Assembly: GCA_030068145.1 (NCBI GenBank)
Contig: JAPJBO010000490.1
Location: 1 to 64,000, forward strand
Length of the DNA stretch: 64,000 bases
Direction of reading: 5' to 3'
DNA from: Diplonema papillatum
Taxonomy: Eukaryota; Euglenozoa; Diplonemea; Diplonemida; Diplonemidae
Part shown: positions 30,068 through 40,150 of the stretch, piece by piece
How positions within the stretch are numbered: the first letter of the stretch is position 1
Layout of the letters: the number at the start of each line of letters is the position of its first letter
Translations under genes and position numbers: made by a program
The notes under the pieces: generated by a model
Seen by the model: only the letters and a program-made list of their open reading frames with translations
Databases searched by the model: none
What the model was told of the DNA's origin: nothing

Positions 30068-31276
30068 TCATGGTTTTGATGTGCTCGGCAGTGCGATGAT
30101 ACGCTGAGCGTGGTCAGCAAAGATCTTCTTGGCGCTGTATTGGTACCTGAGAGTGTCAAGCAGTGGGTCCAGTGTCATGATCTGAAGATGGTCGAGGTAG
30201 TTAACGTCTTGGTAGATCCACCGGCCCATCGGCCAGCTACTTCCGTCATACTCGTGGCACTCGCTTCTTGATGACTCCTCGACAATGGGGCAGATCTGAT
30301 TGATCCAGTTCACCAGCCCATCGTTCTTCTGCTCTTCCGCCTTCGTGTGGGAAGTGTCCTTCCCGATCCAGTTCGCGAACGGCTTCAACAGTATGATCAT
30401 GCCGAGGTCGGCCTTTTCGTACCAGTTGCCGCAGCTGAAGAAAAAGCAGTTTCTCTTGGGTGACGTCCGCTCAGTGGCAAAGGAGTAGTAGTACGTGTCG
30501 TTGTATGCCAGCGGCCCTTCTGCATTCGCAGAGCGGACGCCTTCAATCGACAAGTCGTAGCTGGCAATGTCTTTGTTTTCCTCCTTCACGAACGGCGATG
30601 CCTCAACGCGGTCCCAGAACGAGCTGAAGCTCTCACCAGACTCCCGCTCCAGACCCCATTGGTCAAGTTGGATGTCATAAAGGTCGTCGATCACTGTATT
30701 GTCAAGCAGTCCTGCAGCTGTCACAATCAGATTCTTCACCAGTTGCATCAACTCCGCCTTCGTAATAAGATCGACTATAGTCGACCCGCTGAGCACGCCA
30801 CTGAACGCTGTCATGCTGGTGATCCAGTTGTGACCGCCCAGGAAGAGCTCGCTGGTATCTTCTTCACAACCTGAGCCCTCACGCAGGATCCTCTGCAGTG
30901 TGGTTATGGTGGGGCCTCCCATCGAGTGTCCGAACAAGTGAACCTTGTGGTCTGCGTCCCACTGAGGGAACATTCCTTTGCCTGTGTAGTCCCGCCCGAA
31001 CCGTGAGTGGTTGAACTTCCTCGAGTGGCAGACACCATAGTCCACGACTGTCCCGCGCACCTGGGCGTAAGCCTCACACGCCCGGTCCCAGTTCGACGAG
31101 AACTTGCCGACTGACACTGCGTATGTCGTCAATCCAGCCTTCTCCAACGTGCGCTTGTACATCCAGTTATCCGGGGACGATGCCAAGCCGTGCACAAGCA
31201 CCACCGGGTCGCTGTTGCCTGCTAAGGCTTCCGGCAGCAGCAGCGCTGCAAGCAGAAAGAGCGTGCTGGGGTTCAT
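30068..31276 (-). CDS. secreted family I.5-type lipase, copy A (402 aa)
   Basis: A single-exon alpha/beta-hydrolase. A signal peptide covers residues 1-20 (hydrophobic LFLLAALLL, cleavage near ALAG). The oxyanion strand PVVLVHG lies at 24-30, then the family signature VDYGVCHSRKFNHSRFG and the nucleophile elbow GHSMGG (S118). Candidate acid D319 is in KNDGLVNW and H363 in YLDHLQ. These blocks match the bacterial staphylococcal/Geobacillus lipase family I.5, which hydrolyses triacylglycerols or phospholipids. Length is close to that family. It pairs with 35,583-36,791, from which it differs at about 18 of 402 residues. Secretion to the exterior or a vacuole is inferred. A bacterial origin by transfer is possible but untested. 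Confidence 0.9.
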   Translation of the reverse strand: MNPSTLFLLAALLLPEALAGNSDPVVLVHGLASSPDNWMYKRTLEKAGLTTYAVSVGKFSSNWDRACEAYAQVRGTVVDYGVCHSRKFNHSRFGRDYTGKGMFPQWDADHKVHLFGHSMGGPTITTLQRILREGSGCEEDTSELFLGGHNWITSMTAFSGVLSGSTIVDLITKAELMQLVKNLIVTAAGLLDNTVIDDLYDIQLDQWGLERESGESFSSFWDRVEASPFVKEENKDIASYDLSIEGVRSANAEGPLAYNDTYYYSFATERTSPKRNCFFFSCGNWYEKADLGMIILLKPFANWIGKDTSHTKAEEQKNDGLVNWINQICPIVEESSRSECHEYDGSSWPMGRWIYQDVNYLDHLQIMTLDPLLDTLRYQYSAKKIFADHAQRIIALPSTSKP

Positions 31277-31420
31277 TTCTTGTCACGACTTTCCTTTGTG
31301 AGTGAATTCGAAAACAATCCTGTGCATAGCTTCGTGCTAACCGCTACCAACGACATGTGCAAGGATTGGGAGGACGGGGTTGGAATCGACCCAGATGCAA
31401 GCACACGTCTCCGTCAGCAA

Positions 31421-31984
31421 CGCGAGATGTTTCCTGGTATGTAGCGTACACTAGAAACAGTACTACGGATGGATGCCGACTCTGGGGTGAATCGTGCAAC
31501 TTCCAGTCCATTCAGGGTGACAGATTCAAGACTGTTGCCAATCGTATGTCCGTACGGCAATGGTACTGTTGACGGACCATGAACCCAGCGCATTGTCCGC
31601 GATTCCCCGAGGCGTTGATTTTAGCGTTTATTGTGGTTTAGAAGTTCGGTGTTTTAGGGTCTCCGGTTGACCATTGAGGCTGTTATTTTAGCTGGAGTTT
31701 TGGTGTTGACTGTGGCTAGACTTTGGCGAAGGGCGTCAAGGGCTGCCATGACTTTCAATGCGCTTCGCAACCGACACGAAGCCGGGGGACCCTCCTACTG
31801 CACCAAGCCAAGCTATTATTAGTATTAGCAATCGCTGTGCGCGAGTCGTTTCTCGACGAAAGATCACTCGAAAGCGACCTGGCAGCAATGCTGGAATAAC
31901 ATGTATTCGGCAATACGGCAAGACGCCCTTCGGCAGTACTGCCGATGGCCGTCTTTCAGTGCGGCGCATATGAAACAACTCGCT
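31421..31984. other. no recognisable gene between duplication units
   Basis: A diverged GTCTCC-family copy lies at about 31,618-31,700 (GTGTTTTAGGGTCTCCGG), upstream of lipase A. No coding feature is supported. Confidence 0.5.
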
Positions 31985-32135
31985 CAGTCCGTACAGCGTA
32001 ACGCCGTTGCCTCTGCGAGGAGCTTCGCTATGACTGCGGGACATTTACAGATCGACCATGCTGCAGACACCGCCCTACGGAGTCGCTGCTGCGTCGTGGC
32101 GGAATGTACACTGCGGTCCGTCCACTGTTCGAGCA
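31985..32135 (+). pseudogene. fragment of a CDK-like kinase exon, opposite strand
   Basis: Nearly identical in stretches to kinase exon 2 (38,667-38,947, minus strand), for example GCTGCAGACACCGCCCTACGG and GCTTCGCTATGAC. Relative to that exon it lacks about 18 nt that would encode the DVWSAG region, so the segment is broken at a core kinase motif. It carries no splice signals of its own that I can see. It is probably a duplicated scrap of the neighbouring kinase gene or of a close paralogue. Confidence 0.75.
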
Positions 32136-32784
32136 ACTTCTCAAGAGAAACGGAGGAACCAACAGAAAACGGGGGAAAACAAGCGTCTCCGCATAACAAA
32201 AGGGAGAGAGGCACTGTATGCTACGTTCCTGATGCGAATGTGGCTGCCGTGACAGAAGGTCGCCCGACAAAGTAACCCGCCATTGACAGCAAAGCTTGCG
32301 ATTCTCTGGCTGGTCAGCTTCGTCGCTGCCAAACGGGGTGGGGACAATGACGGCACCAAGCACGCAACCGGTCCACCGTATTTGCAATTCCAAGCGGAAA
32401 ACTGCTGAGAATATGCACGACGGCCGTGTTATAGTTCCGAAACAGGGCTTACCCCAAAAGTTTCCGATGGCTAGATATGCAAACATGTGGACAATCTTAC
32501 TGACTTCTAGAGGTCTCTGTTGGGCAAAATATCCGTGCGTTAGGATGTCACCGGTCCCGATCTGCTGATCCATCATGGCAGCCACTTTGAAACGTTGACG
32601 AAGTAAAGAAGATTGGTCGGATCTGAATATGGGCAAACAGGGGTGAACGAGGGGGCAAAAATACGTAGTGAACTCCGTCGCTTGGGTAGTTCGTGGTACC
32701 TAAAAACGAAGGGGAGGTGGTGATCTTTGTTTGATGCTTAGGCAGAGCACTGCCTCTCGTGCATGGTTCAAGTCGTCTCTAAAG

Positions 32785-33325
32785 AAATACTCGAGGGGCT
32801 GCCTTGTGCTTGCTTCGATGGAGGCTACCATTGTGCCGTTGCTCAGGCGCCAGAGTTTCTGCAGAGCAGAGAAATTTTGTAGCAACACGTAGCGGGTCGT
32901 TTTTGTTGAATCTTTATGCCGGGACTTCAGTCCCGACCACCCTCTTCCCGTAGCTCTTCGCACCCGACCTGTTGAGGTGCTTCGGCATGTTCCTTCCGTT
33001 CTTGCTGAGTTGAATGCTTACGCATACGCTCATCCCTGCAGTCTTCGCATGCCGGCATGTCGGGGTCCTATCCGTGGTGCGACCCTCCGCACAGCACTCT
33101 GCGACCGTCATGCACCGTCTCGCTGATCGTCATCCGGTGCTTCTCGCAGTATTTGACGGCAAGCCCGTCCTCACTCCGGTGGTCGTTTTCGCAGCACTGC
33201 ACCACCGCTAAACCCAGATTACCTTGTGCTTCGTGTGGGCTACAGCACGCATAATGGGGAGTCACTGGCATGCTGATGAGTCCCACTCTTCAAGACTTCA
33301 CAGCTGGCAGCCTCCTCGAGTATTT
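32785..33325. mobile_element. MITE-like repeat, AAATACTCGAGG family, copy 2
   Basis: Left end AAATACTCGAGGGGCTGCC, right end GGCAGCCTCCTCGAGTATTT. Longer than copy 1 by about 140 bp, mostly in the interior. Because it lies at the equivalent place in unit B, the insertion predates the segmental duplication. Confidence 0.6.
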
Positions 33326-34548
33326 CCTACAAAGCAAAGGTGCTTCTAAAAAGAATAGTTGAGTTGCAGCTCTTGACAAAGATAGATGGAAAAAAGAAGG
33401 TCTTTTTATTCTTCGCTTTTTTTCACGAACGGGGGGGTCGGTCCTGCTTTTGGCTTTGTAGGTTCTCTCGACTCCCCTATTCGTGGTCAGCACAAACTCA
33501 AGAGGTCTAGTCAACTATTCCCTGCAGTATTGGCATACTTTCAAAAAAAGAAAAGAGAGAGAGCAAGAGAGAGAAAGGGAGTGTAAGACTCTCTAAGCAA
33601 GGAACGATAAAGGGGAGGGGAAATCGTAGTGACTTGGTGTTTTCAGGTGGGGAGTTTCCGGTGTTTTTCAAGATACCTGCAGTCAATTCGGAGGTCGGGA
33701 TGCCGGCGACAGGCCTTCTTCGAAAAGAAGCACGACTCAGACTGTGTGTATCAGACAACAGAACGCTGTCATTTGTTAAAAAGCAAGGGAGGGAAGGGTG
33801 GTAGTGAAAACAGACATTAGCACAAATGAATGAGAAACTTCGGAACTCGGGACTAAAAAGTTCCAATCCTATGGCCGACGGTCCTAGGATTTACCGTGTC
33901 CGAAACGTCTGAGATCTTGGCGGCGTTCGCCGGACACGTTCCGTGTCCAAATGGTACAAATATTGACGGCACCCAAGTCTCAGGTGACCTACGCGTGGTC
34001 GTCATGGTTCCAATGCCCCTGGCAGCAGGTCGACCCAAGGGGGTCATGATTGGTCGTTGGGTTTCCCCAAAAAAGACGCAATCGTTAATTGGACTCACGG
34101 GGAAATCGTTGAATCCACCCTCGAATACGTGCTTTCGCCGTCTGGTGTCAAGCACCAAGTCGTCTCTGTTGCTACAAGCAGCCAACGAAGCACTTGACCG
34201 GTCCTTTGTGCACACTGTTCTTCGAGGTCTTGCACCCCGCCTGCGGATGACGGGGCAGTTTGCATCAGCTCCAGGGCCAGTACACAGGGCCAGGAGAAAA
34301 GGGGTTTCCCCAACTAGAATGGTGAAAACATTCCCTTCCACCCGGAGGCAGGGGGTGCAAGAACCTCGCAAAGCACTAAGAAGAATGCAACGTTGGCAGC
34401 GCCCTTGGTCGTTTGACTAAGGGACTTAGGGTTGATTGCGAAAAAAAAGTGCGCAGACGGGGGCGCACGGGTGTGCGTGTGAGTTCAAGGCCTCACTCAT
34501 TGTTCGTAGCCTCGTGTAATGCGACGTATCGATAAAAAAGGGTTCTCG
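33326..34548. other. no recognisable gene
   Basis: Equivalent to 28,495-29,600 in unit A. No family signal in the short open frames. Confidence 0.5.
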
Positions 34549-34825
34549 TGGGAACGTGTCAGTTAGACTTGGCGGACACTGGCATAGCGGAGAACCCCCC
34601 CCCTCCCCCACCTTTATACTTTTTGACGGACAGAAGACGGCATGGCAAACTATGGCTTGGTCCTACAGGCTACTGTGGCCGAGGGCCCCTCGCCCCCCCC
34701 CCCACCCACCCCTTTTTATCCCGGTGGCGGACATATGGCGGCATGGCAAACCATAAAAAATAAGGCCCGAGACTCCCATGCCAGACATTGTCCGCCAAAG
34801 TCTAGCTGACACGTTCTCCGTGTCA
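34549..34825. mobile_element. ~275-bp TIR element, present only in unit B
   Basis: Left end GAACGTGTCAGTTAGACTT and GGCGGACA.TGGCAT; the right end is its complement (about 36-bp TIRs). The corresponding place in unit A, between GGACTAGTTTG and TCACACGAACGAA (near 29,627-29,645), has no insert. The internal C runs (34,594-34,613 and 34,691-34,711) are unusual. There is no ORF. Confidence 0.72.
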
Positions 34826-35582
34826 CAAAAACGAACTAGGCGCCGTTTGTTTGTACTTGCCGGGCAATAGTCGTACCCAGGAAGGTGGAGAACCATGCCT
34901 TCGCCTTAAGGACCTGTCCTGGTGAAGGTAAGGCTGGCGAAAAACGGGTGTCTCTGACGATGGTACGTTTTTCAAGAGTTTATGCGGTCGGAATCGCCCG
35001 TTACTTGGAAGGAGAAGCTAATGCAAACAAACGTGTCCCTTGGATTACCACGCATTTGGACGGACAACCGCAAAGCGGGCGTTTTTCGCGGAGGGATCGT
35101 CGCACAAGACCCCTCAAATCCAAAAGCCGTCCCGCAGGCCGTCACTCAAACCCCAGGAGATCTCAGGAATCTGAGACACTTCGAAAAAAATACCAAAACA
35201 CAAGGCTTCTCATCCCTGGAATTGGTTCTAAATACTAAGAATATTGACAACCGGAGAGGGCGCGGAAAGTGGCGGCACACACAGTCCCCCGCCAGATTTG
35301 GCTCCCGAAACCTTTCCACGGATCAGCCGTCCTGACGGGTTCTTGGGAAATGTTCTCACCTGCACTGTTCCACTTTAGGGTCCCAGTGCCCATGGGGCCC
35401 ACGTGATCACTGCCTCTCTTCGAGGATGCTGGATACTCCAATATTCTTTTTTACGCGCCTTGTAGCAACGTGCTTGTGTCGGTGGGGCTTGCACTGCAGT
35501 GACGATACATACAAATGTTTGTTGTTATGTAGAGTGATCAGCACACCGTTGTGCCCGAGTGTTGGAATTGAGGAGGAAACTC

Positions 35583-36791
35583 TCAAGGTGTTGATGTGCT
35601 CGGCAGTGCCATAATACGCTGAGCGTGGTCAGCAAAGATCTTCTTGGCGCTGTATTGGTACCTGAGTGTGTCGAGCAATGGGTCCAGTGTCGTGATCTGA
35701 AGATGGTCGAGGTAGTTAACGTCTTGGTAGATCCACCGGCCCATCGGCCAGCTACTTCCGTCATACTCGTGGCACTCGCTTCTTGATGACTCCTCGACAA
35801 TGGGGCAGATCTGATTGATCCAGTTCACCAGCCCATCGTTCTTCTGTTCTTCCGCCTTCGTGTGGGAAGTGTCCTTCCCGATCCAGTTCGCGAACGGCTT
35901 CAACAGTATGATCATGCCGAGGTCGGCCTTTTCGTACCAGTTGCCGCAGCTGAGGAAAAAGCAATCTCTCTCGGGTGACGTCCGCTCAGTGGCAAAGGAG
36001 AAGTAGTATGTGTCGTTGTATGCCAGCGGCCCTTCTGCATTCGCAGAGCGGACGCCTTCAATCGACAAGTCGTAGCTGGCAATGTCTTTGTTTTCATCCT
36101 TCACGAACGGCGATGCCTCAACGCGGTCCCAGAACGAGCTGAAGCTCTCACCAGACTCCCGCTCCAGACCCCATTGGTCAAGTTGGATGTCGTAAAGGTC
36201 GTCGATCACTGTATTGTCAAGCAGTCCTGCAGCTGTCACAATCAGATTCTTCACCAGTTGCATCAACTCCGCCTTCGTGATAAGATCGACTATAGTCGTC
36301 CCGCTGAGCACGCCACTGAACGCTGTTATGCTGGTGATCCAGTTGTGACCGCCCAGGAAGAGCTCGCTGGTATCTTCTTCACAACCTGAGCCCTCACGCA
36401 GGATCCTCTGCAGTGTGGTGATGGTGGGGCCTCCCATCGAGTGTCCGAACAAGTGAACCTTGTGGTCTGCGTCCCACTGAGGGAACATTCCTTTGCCTGT
36501 GTAGTCCCGCCCGAACCGTGAGTGGTTGAACTTCCTCGAGTGGCAGACACCATAGTCCACGACTGTCCCGCGCACCTGGGCGTAAGCCTCACACGCCCGG
36601 TCCCAGTTCGACGAGAACTTGCCGACTGACACTGCGTATGTCGTCAATCCAGCCTTCTCCAACGTATGTTTGTACATCCAGTTTCCTGGGAACGCTGCCA
36701 AGCCGTGCACAAGCACCGCCGGGTCGCTGTTGCCTGCTAAGGTTCCCGGCAGCAGCAGCGCTGCAAGCACAAAGAGCGTGCTGGGGTTCAT
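35583..36791 (-). CDS. secreted family I.5-type lipase, copy B (402 aa)
   Basis: Tandem paralogue of the gene at 30,068-31,276, same length with no indels and about 95% identical in protein. The signal peptide (LFVLAALLL..TLAG), GHSMGG nucleophile, KNDGLVN aspartate and YLDHLQ histidine are all conserved. Differences cluster near the N-terminus (AVLVHGLAAFPG versus VVLVHGLASSPD, beside the oxyanion hole) and around residues 264-281. Intact frame and catalytic set in both copies, in a background of diverged noncoding flanks, suggest that both are under selection. No intron. Confidence 0.9.
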   Translation of the reverse strand: MNPSTLFVLAALLLPGTLAGNSDPAVLVHGLAAFPGNWMYKHTLEKAGLTTYAVSVGKFSSNWDRACEAYAQVRGTVVDYGVCHSRKFNHSRFGRDYTGKGMFPQWDADHKVHLFGHSMGGPTITTLQRILREGSGCEEDTSELFLGGHNWITSITAFSGVLSGTTIVDLITKAELMQLVKNLIVTAAGLLDNTVIDDLYDIQLDQWGLERESGESFSSFWDRVEASPFVKDENKDIASYDLSIEGVRSANAEGPLAYNDTYYFSFATERTSPERDCFFLSCGNWYEKADLGMIILLKPFANWIGKDTSHTKAEEQKNDGLVNWINQICPIVEESSRSECHEYDGSSWPMGRWIYQDVNYLDHLQITTLDPLLDTLRYQYSAKKIFADHAQRIMALPSTSTP

Positions 36792-36940
36792 TTCTTGACA
36801 CGACTTTCCTCTCTCTTTTTAAGTGATGAATTCAAAACAATCCTGTGCATAGCTTTGTAACGACATATTCAAGGAGTGGAGGAGGGGGAGTTTCAAACGA
36901 CCCAGATGTAAGCTCATGTTTCGGTCAGACGCAGACGTTG

Positions 36941-37912
36941 ACCGTTGACTGCAGCTGGACTGTGGCCGGACTCTGGCGAATTCGTCAAGGCTGCTGACCT
37001 TCAGAGTGCAAGTTCCCCTAGGGATCCGGGGTTTTATAGTCTCCGGGTCCATTGTCGTAAAGGTTCCTTTAAGGTATAGTATGTTAGTGTGCGTATCGTA
37101 TCTGCTGTAGTGGCAGTACGTGTACTTGTGCGTCTTTGTTGCCTATCGCCGACTATTCGACTTATCTTTACAGCGCGCTCTTATTTCCTTTGTGTCTTGC
37201 CATTTTCATGGCTCTTGCGACCGACACCGTGTTCGCGTTTGATGCGCATCACAAACGACACGACAAGCCTGAATTGGATGCCTGGCATTTCTTGTCGGAT
37301 GGGGCTCGCGGTTCTGAGTATCTCGGCGCGCTCAACAAAAAAGCGAATCAACTCTGGAGGCCAGACGAGAACAAGCTACGAGCTGTTGATTGTCAGACGG
37401 AAGGCGCTAGACACGTTGATTGAGCAAACTTTTGGAGCCACGAGGCCTCAAAAACATGGGAGAGCTTCGTAACGTTGCAGGCGAGCAAGCGGGCGCTACC
37501 ATCCTGCGGCTTCATGCGCAGCAACAGCGTCGTTCGCTTTTTGGCAGCTGACTGTCTCCGAGGGCCTTGACCTGAAGTCTTACACGAAGCCCGCCGGTCA
37601 AGTAAAATCCTAAACCTTTAGACTCTGAGGGTTCGAGAACTCGCCAAATGGCCACATTTAGTTTGAGCTCGTTGCGAACACCGTACTTCCGACTGTTCTG
37701 CTGGCGACTGGTCCGCGTTTTGCTACGACGTCTTCTCTAGTCAGGACTGCCGTCTTGAATTCTTCTGCTGGCATGCTGGTTGACAGTGCCTTTTGCTACT
37801 AAGTATTATGCAGGCGGCAAATGCCATCGCACATACAGCTGTGTCGGACTACTCTGTGGGGCGGAGCTGTTGCCAGAGGGCGAAAGCCCGGTATCTCGTT
37901 TTGTGACGAGGC
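36941..37912. other. no recognisable gene
   Basis: A short plus-strand frame (37,136-37,423) starts with a hydrophobic stretch but matches no family I know. A GTCTCC-family remnant (GGGGTTTTATAGTCTCCGGG) lies at 37,029-37,048, about 240 bp upstream of lipase B. Confidence 0.45.
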
Positions 37913-38075
37913 TCAGGCCGGGGGGTAGGCGTCCCGGTCAACCTTGGCGAAGTAGTCGGTTTTCAGCGCTTCGGCGGGCTCTGGGCGGGCGTGGCTTTCG
38001 TTGCTCAACAGGTGGTCCAGCAGCCGAACGGCGTCTTCTGGGGGAGCTGGGAAGGCGTGGTTCATCGAGCATCTC
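37913..38075 (-). CDS. CDK-like kinase, last exon (tentative)
   Basis: Follows acceptor GTGCAG|GAGATG and encodes PAPPEDAVRLLDHLLSNE then ARPEPAEALKTDYF, the LL..LL....R....AL...YF pattern of kinase subdomain XI, ending at TGA (37,913-37,915). It joins the preceding small exon in frame (TAC AG|G AGA TGC). A second subdomain-XI-like segment lies in that preceding exon, so either the C-lobe helix is duplicated or the two exons are alternatives. Confidence 0.6.
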
Positions 38076-38145
38076 CTGCACTTTCCTGAACGGAGGGACT
38101 CAGACAAAGCTCGGAGCCGTACATGACGGAATTCCATCTTCCAAC

Positions 38146-38256
38146 CTGTAGGACGTGGGGTCTGGTACAGATTTGTTGGCGAGGAAGGGATGCTTCAAAG
38201 ATTCGGGCGAACCCGCGCAATCCCCCGGAACGGTGCGTGTGAGCAGCCTTCTGGAG
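38146..38256 (-). CDS. CDK-like kinase, internal exon (tentative)
   Basis: Bounded by TTTAG|CTCC and CTACAG|GTTGG. One frame reads SRRLLTRTVPGDCAGSPESL then KHPFLANKSVPDPTSY, resembling subdomain XI (LL...P..R....LKHPF). Its phase does not join directly to the end of exon 2 (38,667), so at least one exon between 38,260 and 38,660 is still unplaced. Confidence 0.5.
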
Positions 38257-38666
38257 CTAAATCGCCGATTCATGTCAACAAGGTTAGTATAAATTCATTA
38301 ACGCGGAGATTCTAAAAAACAGCTCAAGAGTTTGTGCTGTGAATGGAGGTTCCTGCGAGATTGAGAGAGAGAGAGAGAGACGAGTTGGAGTGCAGGGACC
38401 ATCTCTCCGAGGAGTTTCCGGTCGCCTCACTGCCACGTACTTCTAAGGCGGGCGTAGGTCGTCGTTCCGTCGGAGGCGCGGTGCGGGCCGCGGCCGCGTC
38501 ACCGAGGGTGACGGCGTCGGTGTTGACACAACCGGGGCCGATTTGGCAGGCGGGCAAGCCTGTTTCGCGGGGGAGCACCGTCTTGACGCGTCGCGGGCTC
38601 TCTTCTTCTTGGCAATGGCACGGGCCAGATTGATGGGCACCTCAGTTCTGAGTTGTATTTCCATAC

Positions 38667-38947
38667 CTTTGGTCCCGCAGAGAAATGTCATCTGATTCAC
38701 GACGTCGACGTCACTCCTGCGGCTCGCATCCGGCAGGAACAGCGGATGGAATGCGGTGTACATTTCTGCCACGACGCAGCCAGCACTCCAGACGTCAGCA
38801 GCGACTCCGTAGGGCGGTGTCTGCAGCATAGTCGATCCGTATTGTGCCGCGGTCATAGCGAAGTCCCTGGCAGAGGCCGCGGCCGTGCGCTGTAAACAGA
38901 AGATCTCAGGCGCGCGGTAGCACGACGTCACGACCGACGGGCTGTAC
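38667..38947 (-). CDS. CDK-like kinase, exon 2
   Basis: Starts after acceptor AAACAG|GTACAG. Joined to exon 1 it reads ..CCRYSPSVVTSCYRAPEIF, the activation-loop end and P+1 loop of CMGC kinases, then YGVAADVWSAGCVVAEM (subdomain IX) and PLFLPDASRRSDVDVVNQM. The insert LQRTAAASARDFAMTAAQ between APEI and YG is longer than usual. The donor chosen (ACCAAAG|GTATGG at 38,666) is the best fit, but the frame stays open beyond it to 38,443, so the 3' boundary is less certain than the 5' one. Confidence 0.75.
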
Positions 38948-39542
38948 CTGTTTAGCGAGGGGGAGCTTCGTTTTTGCCCTTCAATTCCCACAAGCGCCAG
39001 CTTGGAAGGACATGCTCGACAATAATTGCCAGACAAAGAACCGAAGGGATCCCAAGTGCTGTAACTACCGAACCACGTGTTGAACGGACGTGAGGGTGCG
39101 GGTCTACCCCAACACGACAAATCACACAAACACACGAGGGAAGTGAGAGTGGTGTAAGCGAAGAACAAATCAGATTGTGCTCGTATTGTATTTTCCCCCT
39201 CTACCTCTATATTTCCTCCCTTCCATTCGGAGTCAAAGCAGCTACGTCGAGTACTTTCGGAGAGAAACTGGGGTCTCCGGGCGACCTGAACATTTTGGGT
39301 TCGCCCGAAGGTGGTCGATACACGCGCATCGGAAAAGTGAACAGGGATCTAATTTTTCGTGTTCGGCCTGTTACGAACATACTTGAGATGATGCCTCAAT
39401 TTTGCGCGGACACATCAGTGTTTTGGCGCATTACGTAGCTCGACACGCGCCCCATCGTCTTGGGAATGCCACCCCACTCTCTCCTTCAAACACCACCCCC
39501 GAGTTTTCGATTCATTCTTGAAAAACAAACGTAAAGGCAGAC

Positions 39543-40150
39543 CTGCAGCATTCCTTCTCTTCACGGCTCAAGCCAAAGTCCGCAATTTTGAGGACACCCT
39601 CCTTCGATACGAGGAGGTTGTCCGGCTTTATGTCAAGATGGAGTATTCTGCGATGGTGCAAGTAAGCGAGTCCTGCAAAGAGATGCTTTGCGTACACGCG
39701 GATTTGTCCGTCGACGAGAAGCGTTCGGGCGAGGGGTTCTTGTTGTGTGGCGCGGTGCAGGAGAGACGCGAGGGAGTGGTCAATGTATTCGAGGAACAGG
39801 TACGTGTTCGAGATGCCTGGAGTACGAGGGTAGACGTCGTGGCCGGGTAGAGCGTCGGAGTCCGCTGAGGCAACGGGGAGGTGGTCTGTGGCCAGGGTTG
39901 CTGGCTGCTCGTCGACGACGATGTCGATGAGCTTCACGATGTTGCGGTGGCAGCACTTTTTTATGACCGCGATCTCCCGCAGCAGCCTCGGGAAGAACCC
40001 CGCGTCGCGCATGACCTGGCTCGACTTCAGCCGCTTCCGAGCCAACTTCTTCCCGGTGCGGATGTGCGAGAGCCGGCTGACGACACCGTAGCTCCCCGTC
40101 CCGATTACCTTGTCCTCGGTGTACTGCGTGAGGTCGATTCCTTTTGTCAT
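39543..40150 (-). CDS. CDK-like protein kinase, exon 1 (N-lobe and catalytic loop)
   Basis: Encodes the first 202 residues: Gly loop GTGSYGVV (17-24), ATP lysine in LARKRL, the C-helix PRLLREIAVIKK, hinge FLEYIDHSL, catalytic loop HLDIKPDNLLV and ADFGLS. The HRD arginine is leucine here, though the catalytic Asp, Lys and Asn remain. CMGC/CDK affinity comes from the helix spacing and the downstream YRAPEI. A long insert between beta-4 and beta-5 (ATLATDHLPVASADSDAL) is unusual. The ATG at 40,148-40,150 is 16 residues before the Gly loop, a normal distance for CDKs. The donor TGCAG|GTCTGC (39,542) gives a clean in-frame join across a 595-bp intron. Confidence 0.85.

Larger units (their letters stand above)
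27185..31420. repeat. segmental duplication unit A
   Basis: Matches 32,130-36,940 in the same orientation with many small indels. Anchors include AACAGAAAACGGGGG (27,207), AATGCGGCTGCCGTGACAGAAGG (27,284), GGTACAAATATTGACGGCAC (28,887) and the lipase gene with its upstream ACAATCCTGTGCATAGCTT. Noncoding parts are clearly more diverged than the lipase ORF. Confidence 0.85.
32130..36940. repeat. segmental duplication unit B
   Basis: Same order and orientation as unit A (27,185-31,420). It is longer, partly because of a TIR insertion at 34,549-34,825 and a larger MITE-like copy. It ends upstream of lipase B near GACCCAGATGTAAGCTCATG, matching GACCCAGATGCAAGCACACG in unit A. Confidence 0.85.
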
